Source of the DNA: Ichthyophonus hoferi
Lineage: Eukaryota > Opisthokonta > Ichthyosporea > Ichthyophonida > Ichthyophonidae
DNA length: 13,342 bases
Reading direction: 5' to 3'
Assembly (NCBI GenBank): GCA_002751075.1
Contig: NAOQ01000216.1
Coordinates: 54,695 to 68,036, forward strand
In this document: piece after piece, positions 1-8,240 of the stretch
Layout: each line of letters starts with the position of its first letter
Position numbering within the stretch: the stretch's first letter is position 1
Notes under the pieces: generated by a model
The model's input: only the letters and a program-made list of their open reading frames with translations
Databases searched by the model: none
Told to the model about the DNA's origin: nothing
Translations under genes and position numbers: made by a program

Positions 1-3000
1 ATACTACACCATACTATACTCTACTCTACTATGCTATACTATGCTAATCAATCACTCACCTGGATATCAAAGAACTTGTGGGCCGCTACACTGCCAGGCT
101 TCCTCATAGCTAGCTCAAACCTGGCCGCCTCTCTTCCAACAAACAATATGTGGTCATCATCTTCCATCTGTATGAGTGAGAAATATATCAAATTATTATT
201 ATTACTCTTTAATTTCTTAGCACTGCATAATATAATATAATTAAATTGATTTTTTTTTTTGAGATAGTTACGCGATTATATTCTGTGTATTTGCTTAAAT
301 AACAAGGAAGATAATAAAAAGACTATAACTTACACGTTTTATATTTACTTAAACTAAAATGTGTGTTTTAGCAAAACTCTAAAGAAGCCTTTTGTACCTG
401 TAGGCAGTATAGATGACGTATAGTATAGTATATATAACTGAATTGTTAAAAAAATAATTTTTGTAATTTGTTCTGAAGTTTTTGAAATTTTGTCGCAATT
501 GAATCTTCCCTAGTACCTTTTATCTTTTTTATCTTTCTCATGTGATTGGCAACTTAAATTGCCATAAATTATGGAATATAAATCGCACTCCACAAAACCA
601 ATCACCAACAACCTTAATTATTTATGATCAATGGCCGTTTAGGCTCACCCTAGAATGCTCGAATACAGATTATGGAATATACTCCTCCAATCAGTAACAT
701 AAGCTTTGACTAAATTAAGACATAATCTAGAATTTCCAGAAAGATTTAGAGACTCAGTTAATGGAAAATTACAATATAATAACGGTACTTGGTGGTAGAG
801 TATGCGTATAGTCATACCTATTACTATATATGATTATCCTATCCTACATACTATCCTATACTGTATACTGTTCTATGCCTATCTATATCCCATAAAGTAT
901 ATGACCTTTTGCAGCTTATTAAGATTGGTTGGCATGTACATATATACATCCAATCCAGTTTTACAACATACCCATATATAGACTATATTACATAAGCAAT
1001 ATTAATAAGAACCAATAAAATACATTCGTTCGTGTATATACATACACATATACATACAAACATAATCCTATATTCACAAGCAAAGATATACCATACCATG
1101 TAGTATTTGCCAGGGTTGAATTGAAGACGATTGGTTACTGGAACCTCTGAACTACCGTACAGGGCTAGAAGGTTTAAATCAACAGAACGGATTAGTCGGT
1201 AATTTAACCACGGTCATGAAACTATTATTATTATTATTATTATTATTAGTATTTTAATTTTAATTACTAATCTATTACTATACCTATATTTCTTATTTTT
1301 TATGGTCATGGTCAACACGTGTACTGCCATGACGCTGCTATGCCGTAATATACATGTACAATTAGAGATCGGAACAAGGGAGAAGTCAGGGGGCAAAATA
1401 AAAATAAAAATAAAAATAAAAATAAAAATAAAAATAAAAATAAAAACGAAGTAGAGAAAGAGATGGAATACATACGTTCGTTATCAGACGTTCCAGACTT
1501 ATACACAGCAAAAGCCATACATTGGGAGTACTCGTACATTAGGATGGCTAGCTTATCAAAGGACATTCCAACATAGTCTCTAGAAACAGGACAGCTATGG
1601 ATATTGTTTTTCATTCCATCCATGTATTCACTCTCCCAACTTGGATTCTTGTTACCAGGGGGTCGGCTGTTCACCGTAACCTGAGATTCTGTTACCTGAT
1701 TATGGTATAGTATGATAGTATGATAGTATGTATAAATAAGAGTATGATAGTATGTAGGTTGGGTGAGTAGAGAAGGATGTGATAGCACAGAAGTAGGTAT
1801 TAATACATGTTGTTCAGTAGGATTTGAGTGAAATCAACTAATTAAAAAGTTTCTGGGTCCAATGCCTTGACGCCATTATTATATTTTGTTTTTTTTAAAA
1901 AATATATGGTTAGATTTGGTGGCTTGGTGTTAATTACCTGGCATAAGTTCAGGGCAAAAGCAGAGAAACCCTTCACGATGCAGGCGCCAGCCAAGAGATT
2001 GTACTTGCAGAAGCTTCTAGGGATGATTCTCTGACAATCACATTATCAAATGTGTTAAAATGTTAAAATAATAAATATATACGTAAGGAAATTGATGGCA
2101 ATTAACGTGTCCAATAAGGAGTCGGATGAAGAAATCTGACGCAGAGCAGGATTAGGGGAGACAGTTTTGCACGTAGTTTGTATATCAGTAAAATATAATA
2201 AGCTAATGAGAGTGAATAAATAAAAAATAATACAAGAATACAATACATAGAGGGATTATAATAATCTTCAGGAGATAGAAGATAAGATAGTTTATATATA
2301 TATATATAAGATAATAGAGACAGAATACAAGATGGTAATAGTGATAACCTTGCAATTCTCAATCTTTCTAAGCTGGTAAACATTCTCAGCGCGCAGGAAC
2401 TCGACGTATAAAGGGACTTCGGGGGCAAAAAGTTTAATCGCCCAGGCTCGTTGACCATTATATAGATCTAGAATATCTAATGTGCTATTGGTGGAGATAG
2501 ATCAGGGTTATAGATTGAGTTAATATTAATTGACACTAATCAGAGTATCCAATAGGATAAAATGGTATTTGGTGAGGAAAAATACATTTTTCCATAGTTA
2601 CTCTACTTATAGAATAGGTCTATTAAATAATAACGGACCAATTATAAATGATGTAAACCAACTAAACCATGTACCTTGACAGACGGTATTTCTCACTCTT
2701 GGCTGTCATGATAGCTTCAGGGGTAGGGTCAACCAATGAAATAATAGCTTTAGCATGCTTGGCATTAACTCGCTGAAGTGCGAGATCCTGTACACCATTG
2801 GTGTAAAGTCACGGTTGGGGTGATTAGCGTTTCAAGAGCATTGACTTAAATAAGAATATTTTTTATTAGGTTTACTTTTTAGTATAGTATAATAGTATGA
2901 TAGTACAGTGTAAGACTTTATAAAAAATATACTCTATATAAGTACTAGTTATATCATCAAATAGATATGCAAGTAAGGGTTTTTATATTTTTATAAGGTG

Positions 3001-6000
3001 AAGAGATTAGACAGAGAAAGTTAGGCAGACATATATAGTTATTAATGTAAGTAATAAACGACAGAGAACATAAGCAAAGGACGGAGAACTAAGAAAAAAA
3101 CAGAAAAAAGAAAAGCTGAAAAGAAAAACATAAAAACAGGGGAAACTTACATCCAAGCAGGAACCATGAACGAAGACAACGTGCTCTCTCATAAAGAGCT
3201 TTGACTGTAGAAGGATCTGGTCATCGTCCGGCTCTCGAGGGGACAAAACGACACAATGTCTGAATCATAGTATCAATGTACGGAAGAATGACGGATGAAT
3301 GGCTTGATTAGTGTAAATAAAAATTGAACTATGGTCTAGACCAGTAAAGTTTGTCAATTAAATCAATTAAATGCTGTATTTGTTGATTTTGGCATCTCCT
3401 TTTCAAGTTAGGCGGCTACATAAAATCGTTTTTTTAATTTTTTTATGGTGAAGTAAAACGAATAACCTTTAACGACGTATATATATATATATATATCATT
3501 GGAGAAACTAGATGGATAAAAAATATAGAGTTGCAGCATTACATCATAACCATAGAATACATACCTATATCATATTTCACTTCCCACCATCTTTAATTAA
3601 AACTAAATCGTACACATTCATTTATTCATGCACTGAATCATCTATGTTAAAATTTTAAAATTTTAACACACTCACCCTTCGAATAGTCCCAGATAATGCA
3701 AGAAACGCAATCTTTCGTACAGATTCTCCAAGAGAGGTGTGTCAATATTACCACAGACTACAATGTGTCCTTTACCCAAGTAAAACTGAGATGTAATACG
3801 TTGCTGATGAATAATATCTTCGATCTGTTCCAATGAAAAAATGCGTTAAAATTTATTGGCAGTATAGATTGGTTAGGAAAAGCTATTAAACTTGTAGTAA
3901 TTGGTACTATGGAGTGGTGTAGTCTTAATAAAAGAATGACCCCACATATTAACTCCTTTAAATATTTAATGAATCAATAAACAAAAGAACTAAGTACATA
4001 TGGGCTATAAATACCTATATAGAGAGAAGGAAAAAGGGAAAGAGATAGTGATAGAGAGAGAGGGATATAAAAGAAAAACACAATGAAAAAGGACTTACCG
4101 CACCAAACAGAGTTGGGATCATATACATAATAGCAAACATAATGATCACTACGAACCAACGGTTAAGTTCACTCTTGGGAGTAATATCACCATAACTGCA
4201 GTGATTGTAATAGTCAGTTACTAGCTCTGTACTGTCAGGATATCATAATGTTGAAGCGTTGTAAACTTATTATTTATTACTTATGTATGTATATGTGTGT
4301 ATACTGGGTAAAAGGGAAAAATAAAATAAAGGACAAATAAAGGAGAAGTAAACTTTTTAAAGGTATTTTTACAAGGGTTAAGAAAAGGTTCATTGCAAGT
4401 ATGGCATAGGAAATAAGAAGATAATAATATGAACGATAATATATTAAAAGCAAATATATAATATAGAATAATAATAACTAACATACACAATGAATATGAA
4501 CAAAAGCAGGGCCGTTCTACAAGGTGGTTAATTTATAGCCCAATGACTATATATATACTGTCAATTTTAGTCTGTGTAGTAAGTATCTCATCAATGGTCT
4601 ACCCTTGACTCGTAATATGATTGGTATTTAATATTTTAAAATAGTTAAAATTAATATAAAGCAGTTGATTGAAGGCTGGGATGGCCTGGTTGAACGCATA
4701 GCATGATATGAGAATCCACTCACACCTATTAATTGGCGCACATTGTATTCTAATTGGTCTATTAAATATATAACTCGCATACAACAATATGTCTAATACA
4801 TATAGTGCATATAGATAGATAAGCAATATGTATAGGTATACGTACCCTACTGTACTAATGGTTACAATGACAAAGTAAATAGAGGCCGACCAATCCAGGA
4901 TGGGGTTAGGGAAAGGGGCATAACAATTGGTCAGGTACTTGAATCCAGCGACAAAACAGACGATGAATGTAAACAAGAAGCCACCCACATCTATCATCTG
5001 TAGTAAGGAATGGTTGATGGTTGAGTTTTCCAATAGGTAGATATATATATCAAAGGGTAAATAGTAAGGCGGAATGTTATTGCTGTGTTCTTGGGCAACT
5101 GTTCGTATGAAAACATTACTTGAATATACCTCTATTTCTACAATTTGATTAACTAGATGCGAATGGTACCGTATGTACTTGGTATATGTATATAAATGTA
5201 GATGTATTAATTGGCCATGAGACAGATCCAGGAGGTATAGTATTTAACTAATACATACATAAAAGCATTAGAATAATAATCAACTAGCTATACATTATAT
5301 ATTGTTTTAATATATTGATTGACGCCATAGTGTAAAGGAGATATTCAATCACAGATCCAACGCTATTTCTCTTTCCAAGTAGGTAAAAACGTATATTTAT
5401 AACCCTTTACATGATATGGTCCACAGTTATGTCTATTTCAATTTACACTGTGGCCCAAACTGCAGTCGTTTATTTCAATATAGAAGTTTTTTAAAATAGA
5501 GCGTTCTGGTGGGATGTTTATTGCATAAAGGTGATCATAGTATAGTTATTGGTATTGGAATCATGAATGAAAAACACAGATCCAAACGTACATACTATGG
5601 TTATATAAAAAAGTGTTGTCTGACTACTAGAGTACTGTTTCGTGCTCTATGAACTATCATACACTATATACCATATCAAATACACATATGGTTACTAGGA
5701 TATATACACACACAACATAAAGTATCAATGAAGCTTTATAAATTTTAAAAGAAAACATTTTAATGGCTTACCTTAAGTACAAGTAAGGCCTCTTTGGCGA
5801 GGAAAGGATTGAAAGTCAGCAGACGGAAGTGCCACATTAATGACCAGATACGAAGAAAGTTGGGAATATATAGATCATGTAAGCGAGGAACAACCAAAGA
5901 AAGGAACAGAGGGTATAGAGTAAACCCATCAACTAGTATTTCCTTGTAGCTGGGGGGTACATGAATGTACGTGTGTTAGAAGTTTTAACAAGTCCTGGTG

Positions 6001-7597
6001 ATTGGCTAATTAAATTATTGGTAAAAGTACAAAGATGTGATATGTATGCTGTCAGTCAACATGCAACAGCTTGGAACACTGTATAATAACAGAAATGAAA
6101 CTAAAATATCTCTAATAAATATTATATGTTACACGTGCGTGTAGCAGGCTAAAAGGAAAGCCTAGATGATGTTGACAAAAAAGTATAAAAATAAAAATAA
6201 AGAGTGCTGTAAATAGGATTTAACGTGTATTAACTGCAATTTCTGTGCATTATTGTTATATGTATTCTTCTTATATCGCAAGTAAAATGGTTTCAACCGA
6301 CCTATGTGCTCATCATACTTACTTGTTGCACATAAACATCAAAAAATAAAAAGTGCTGTAAATAGGATTTAACGTGTACTAACTGGACCTCGCGTGCATT
6401 ATTTCTATATATTTATATTCTTATATCGTAATTAAAACGGTTTCAACCAATTTATTTGATCATTATACTTACTTGTTACGTAAAAACATCCACGATGATT
6501 GAGATGTAGTTATAGCACGAAGACCATAGAAGCATATCAAGATAATCGCAATGGCCTGTTGAGATCTGTAAAAATATAAATAAATAACCAAACATATATC
6601 CACAAGATCGCGCTATTAACAATGATGCGATGAAAGAATAACATAATATATACATCAAGATCCAGTAATATGTTTATATATTAAATTAATAACTAAATAT
6701 AAATAATGTGTAAAGTTGACCAGGTATTTAGTCCATTTCTAATTAATAGATATGTGATATACATCATTTTATTGGTTAACAGTGTTAAAAGACTGGATGG
6801 TTCTATTATCTAAGTATCATTTGAACAAGGCGCAAGTCACTATATCATGACCACAACGATAAGATATAATATATCGATTAAATAGTATTTAATTCCACTA
6901 CCACGGAGCATAGGTGACAAAATACCAAGGTGGCAATGTAATCTAAAAATATTAACTAATATACTGAGTTAAAAGTAACTATTATAGGGGTACGATAGTA
7001 ATATTGATAAGGGACTCACGTTCTCAGCTTCATGGCATCAACAGTATCTCTAAGTGAATTTTGGGTATCAATACAATCCAAATTGTTGTGAGTAGTAAAG
7101 TATGATATGAATAAGTAGAGATCTAGCCCCATTATAACAACTAACACTGGTAGATTGATCCTGTCACGATAGCTGTAAGGGTATATGTATAGTTAGTTAT
7201 GGTGATATATGGGGACAAAGTTGGTTGAGAAGTCTGTATAGAATATATACATAACATATCCTGGGTGTATAATACCTACTATCACAATCAACATAACGTT
7301 ATATTAGATTGCATATAGGTAGGTATGTAAAGTTTATAAATAATCATTCATAATTAAACGAAAGGTAGAGAAAAACAAAGTGAAGTACTTTTACAGGAAT
7401 AGCACATTCTCATAACACAAGGAAACACATGGATGATGTAAAAGAAAGGAAGGCACATACGTAAATAATCTACGCATAGTCTCAAGCAAGCTGGCTTGGG
7501 GCTTTGCCTTTGCAGGGCCTTGAAACACCCATTTATAATTATCAATAGGGGCAGGCTGAGCCCCTGATATGTAAACTTCCGTCATGGGTACATCCAT
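1..7597 (-). CDS. BK/Slo-type potassium channel alpha subunit, 14 exons, C-terminus off the left edge
   Basis: This encodes a pore-forming K+ channel subunit of the Slo/BK family, expected in a membrane as a tetramer gated by voltage and/or a cytosolic ligand such as Ca2+. Exons, in transcript order: 7597-7461, 7172-7020, 6565-6473, 5949-5772, 4997-4846, 4195-4099, 3824-3676, 3259-3151, 2787-2675, 2484-2349, 2030-1938, 1695-1476, 1164-1097, 167-60. All introns are GT-AG and all phases agree, giving 602 residues with no stop. Approximate map: S1 53-73, S2 101-115, S3 132-148, S4 159-172, S5 about 190-212, filter TVGYGD 236-241, S6 251-270, RCK1 from about 288 (HIVVCG at 290-295). The family call rests on the filter, the S6-RCK1 order and Slo-like blocks such as ICFYGLRAI and VDGFTLYPLF. 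Animal Slo1 is about 1,100-1,200 residues, so roughly half is missing beyond position 1. The last visible exon ends at a good donor (GTGAGT), so the gene continues. The ligand and physiological role are not shown by the sequence. Confidence 0.92.
60..1695 (-). CDS. BK-type channel exons 12-14: end of RCK1 towards the RCK1-RCK2 linker
   Basis: Exon 12 (1695-1476, 73 codons plus one base) encodes SWESEYMDGMKNNI, then YVGMSFDKLAILMYEYSQCM, resembling Slo1 WQKYYLEGVSNEMY and FVGLSFPTVCELCF. Exon 13 (1164-1097) encodes LYGSSEVPVTNRLQFNPGKY, resembling the ILINPGNHLKI strand. Exon 14 (167-60) encodes EDDDHILFVGREAARFELA, corresponding to TLGFFIASDAKEV. Phases run 1, 0, 0. Exon 12 has two possible in-frame acceptors 15 bases apart (exon start 1695 or 1680), adding or dropping VTESQ. 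Intron 12 (1165-1475) contains an A-rich hexanucleotide array. Exon 14 ends in a strong donor at 59. Confidence 0.87.
168..1096. other. intron 13 of the BK-type channel gene
   Basis: At 929 bp this is the longest intron in the gene. It is AT-rich with several TATA/ATAC-rich stretches, for example about 835-900 (repeats of CTATCCTATACT type) and 1030-1075. I see no exon, since exon 13 (phase 0) joins exon 14 (phase 0) directly with a sensible RCK1 sequence. No transposon ends or RNA gene are visible. Confidence 0.7.
1223..1248. repeat. (TAT)n trinucleotide microsatellite in intron 12
   Basis: An uninterrupted TAT/ATT array of about 26 bases, about 60 bases upstream of exon 13 in the direction of transcription. 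Confidence 0.95.
1395..1446. repeat. (TAAAAA)n hexanucleotide array in intron 12
   Basis: About eight units of TAAAAA. On the coding (minus) strand it reads as a U-rich TTTTTA array starting about 30 bases after the exon 12 donor. It makes a spurious Phe-Leu open frame when translated. Confidence 0.95.
1701..1757. repeat. imperfect (TATGATAG)n array in intron 11
   Basis: Five or so copies of an 8-base TATGATAG/TATGGTAT-like unit lie immediately upstream of the exon 12 acceptor. In the transcript this puts CTATCATA repeats where the branch point and pyrimidine tract would be. Similar TAGTATGATAG stretches recur at about 2881-2905, and related TATAGTATA motifs lie near 420 and 5536. Confidence 0.8.
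1938..2484 (-). CDS. BK-type channel exons 10-11: BK-specific core of RCK1
   Basis: Exon 10 (2484-2349) begins after the weak acceptor CCAATAG and encodes TLDILDLYNGQRAWAIKLF, then VPLYVEFLRAENVYQLRKIE. Exon 11 (2030-1938) encodes RIIPRSFCKYNLLAG and ACIVKGFSAFALNLCQ. The latter corresponds to the Slo1 stretch [21 protein letters not shown], which belongs to the BK-channel-alpha family signature, and it separates this protein from plain voltage-gated or bacterial RCK channels. The donor after exon 10 reads AAG|GTTATC, the poorest of the gene. It is chosen because the phase and the following residues fit; an RNA read is needed to settle this junction. Confidence 0.85.
2293..2308. repeat. (TA)n microsatellite in intron 10
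   Basis: A short pure TA run just downstream of the exon 10 donor. Confidence 0.9.
2675..3824 (-). CDS. BK-type channel exons 7-9: S6-RCK1 linker and first half of RCK1
   Basis: Exon 7 (3824-3676) gives the linker IEDIIHQQRITSQFYLGK and the first RCK1 strand GHIVVCGNIDTPLLENL. Exon 8 (3259-3151) gives HCVVLSPREPDDDQILL and the strand HVVFVHGSCLD. Exon 9 (2787-2675) gives DLALQRVNAKHAKAIISL. The strand-helix order follows the Rossmann-like RCK fold: HIVVCG, then VVLSP, VVFVHG and AKAIISL, matching the corresponding strands in Slo1 (HIVVCG, IVFLHN, VEFYQG, ACLILA). The segment after AIISLVDPTPEA is shorter than the human segment that carries the RCK1 Ca2+ site, so conservation of that site cannot be assumed. 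Confidence 0.9.
3479..3496. repeat. (TA)n microsatellite in intron 7
   Basis: A pure TA run of about 18 bases within the intron between exons 7 and 8. Confidence 0.9.
3645..3668. repeat. perfect 24-base palindrome beside the exon 7 donor
   Basis: The sequence TGTTAAAATTTT is followed directly by its exact reverse complement. On the coding strand it starts about seven bases after the GTGAGT donor of exon 7 (intron first base 3675). In RNA it could fold as a hairpin of A-U pairs beside the splice site, or pair between two transcripts. No function is shown. Confidence 0.9.
4099..4997 (-). CDS. BK-type channel exons 5-6: S5, pore loop, selectivity filter and S6
   Basis: Exon 5 (4997-4846) opens at CTACAG with MIDVGGFLFTFIVCFVAGF, which is S5. 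It continues through a short turret (NCYAPFPNPILDW) into the pore helix IYFVIVTISTV. Exon 6 (4195-4099) completes the filter as GYGDITPK and gives S6, WFVVIIMFAIMYMIPTLFGA. Intron 5 (4196-4845, 650 bp) splits the first filter glycine codon as GG|T. The TVGYGD filter with Asp after the second Gly is the canonical K+-selective signature and matches Slo1 (STVGYGD). The turret is about four residues shorter than in human Slo1 by eye. Confidence 0.93.
4998..5771. other. intron 4 of the BK-type channel gene
   Basis: This 774-bp intron separates the S4 exon from the S5 exon. The exon 5 reading frame stays open for about 40 codons into the intron on the minus strand, to about 5120. No acceptor in that extension keeps the phase of exon 4, so the acceptor at 4998-4999 (CTACAG) is preferred. 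Nothing else is recognisable. Confidence 0.7.
5772..7172 (-). CDS. BK-type channel exons 2-4: voltage-sensor helices S1-S4
   Basis: Exon 2 (7172-7020) carries YRDRINLPVLVVIMGLD, which is S1, and a loop with CIDTQNSLRD. Exon 3 (6565-6473) carries S2, AIAIILICFYGLRAI. Exon 4 (5949-5772) carries S3, ILVDGFTLYPLFLSLVV, then S4, NFLRIWSLMWHFRLL. These match the Slo1 order, with S2 resembling FFLLYFGLRFI and S3 resembling VVDFFTVPPVFVSV. In S4 the every-third-residue ladder reads R161, S164, W167, R170, so two of the usual basic positions are not basic. Intron 2 (6566-7019) and intron 3 (5950-6472) are joined in matching phase (AC|A and AA|C). Voltage sensing is probably altered or weak, but this is inference from one sequence. 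Confidence 0.88.
6190..6490. repeat. tandem duplication, two copies of about 150 bp, across the exon 3/intron 3 border
   Basis: Copy A lies at about 6190-6340 and copy B at about 6341-6490, offset 149-150 bases. Both contain AGTGCTGTAAATAGGATTTA near one end and CTTACTTGTT followed by AAACATC near the other. Copy B includes the last bases of exon 3 and its donor (AAC AA|GTAAGT on the minus strand). Copy A sits wholly in the intron and retains an equivalent AACAA|GTAAGT. The copies differ at many single bases, so the duplication is not recent. Use of the distal donor would run into a stop straight after the normal junction (AAG TAA). Confidence 0.88.
7461..7597 (-). CDS. BK-type channel exon 1: cytosolic N-terminus
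   Basis: This exon encodes residues 1-45 plus two bases, beginning MDVPMTEVYISG and ending ETMRRLF before the donor GTATGTG. The start at 7597 sits in a good context (AAAATGG). Three bases upstream of it lies CTCTACACAG, a convincing 3' splice site (exon start 7600), so an untranslated or coding upstream exon is likely. The frame also stays open to an ATG at 7642 (MLVSENLKP), which would add 15 residues if the upstream sequence is exonic rather than intronic. No hydrophobic segment lies ahead of S1, so the S0 helix of animal Slo1 is absent unless an upstream exon carries it. Confidence 0.75.
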
Positions 7598-7600
7598 TTT

Positions 7601-8240
7601 CTGTGTAGAGATGAGAGGTTTTAAATTTTCTGAAACTAGCATTAGTATAATGCTGACCTATAAGATATAAATAGTTGGCATTGACCACCGCATGTACATA
7701 AATAATCAACATGCAAGAAACTAAATAGCCCCCGAGCATGCCTGAGCATGAACAAAGCAACTTCAAGTAAGCATCTTTTCAACGTGTTAAATTAATGACC
7801 CACACCGTCTGGATTTACAATATTAGAATAGCTTTGAAGCAGTTAAGTCTAAGTCAAAATCAAAATCAATGCAAACTTGACCAGTTTTATTACTTAAAAG
7901 TACAAACAGTACTTGTTCAGAAGGAAACGTTTTGCTAAATAACCCTAAATTATGTATACATCATTATGTGATAGATCGTGTGTGCGTGTGTGCATGCAAA
8001 CAATTAATATATATAACTATGTTTAGCACATTAGCATGCAAACACTATTAAAAAGTAAACTTGACCAATCTTATTACTTAAAAGTATAAACAGTACTTGT
8101 TCAAAAGGAAACCTGTTGTTAAATACCCCAATATTATGTATACTTTATAAGTGATAGACCGTGTGTTTAAGTACAGGCAATTAATATATATATATATAAC
8201 TATATTTAACATATTAACATACAATCACTATTACTAACCG
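7601..8240. other. 5' flank or first intron of the channel gene
   Basis: This stretch lies upstream of the start codon in the direction of transcription. The acceptor-like CTCTACACAG at 7601-7610 suggests part of it is an intron in the 5' leader. It holds the tandem duplication described separately. The overlapping minus-strand open frames at 7391-7766 are shadows of exon 1 and its flank. No promoter element can be placed with confidence. Confidence 0.4.
7871..8238. repeat. tandem duplication, two diverged copies of about 184 bp, upstream of the channel gene
   Basis: Copy A (about 7871-8054) and copy B (about 8055-8238) share ordered blocks: AAACTTGACC, TTATTACTTAAAAGTA, AAACAGTACTTGTTCA, AAGGAAAC, ATTATGTATAC, GTGATAGA and AATTAATATATA. 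Substitutions and small gaps between the copies show the event is old. The blocks contain no open frame or terminal inverted repeats, so this looks like a simple segmental duplication rather than a mobile element. Confidence 0.85.

Noticed and set aside
1312-1788. 158-codon minus-strand open frame
   Set aside because: Only the part within exon 12 (1695-1476) is real coding. The Phe/Leu run comes from the hexanucleotide array and the N-terminal part from CTATCATA repeats in the intron.
2102-2458. 118-codon minus-strand open frame over exon 10 and intron 10
   Set aside because: It reads exon 10 in the wrong frame. The frame giving QRAWAIKLF and YVEFLRAENVY matches the channel and the phases of the neighbours.
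4281-4490. Hydrophobic minus-strand open frame in intron 5
   Set aside because: It lies inside the intron that splits the filter codon, is AT-rich, and is not needed for phase.
6476-6658. Minus-strand open frame over exon 3 in another frame
   Set aside because: The frame giving AIAIILICFYGLRAI matches S2 and joins both neighbours in phase; this one is a shadow.
6902-6942. A 41-base exon-like segment in intron 2 with an AG before it and GTAGTG after it
   Set aside because: Exons 2 and 3 join in phase without it to give a continuous Slo-like S1-S2 region. Including it shifts the frame to an early stop. At most it is a rare poison exon.
7391-7766. Two overlapping minus-strand frames around exon 1
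   Set aside because: Only the frame starting MDVPMTEV (7597-7461) connects to S1. The other frame is a shadow, and the part below 7461 is intron.
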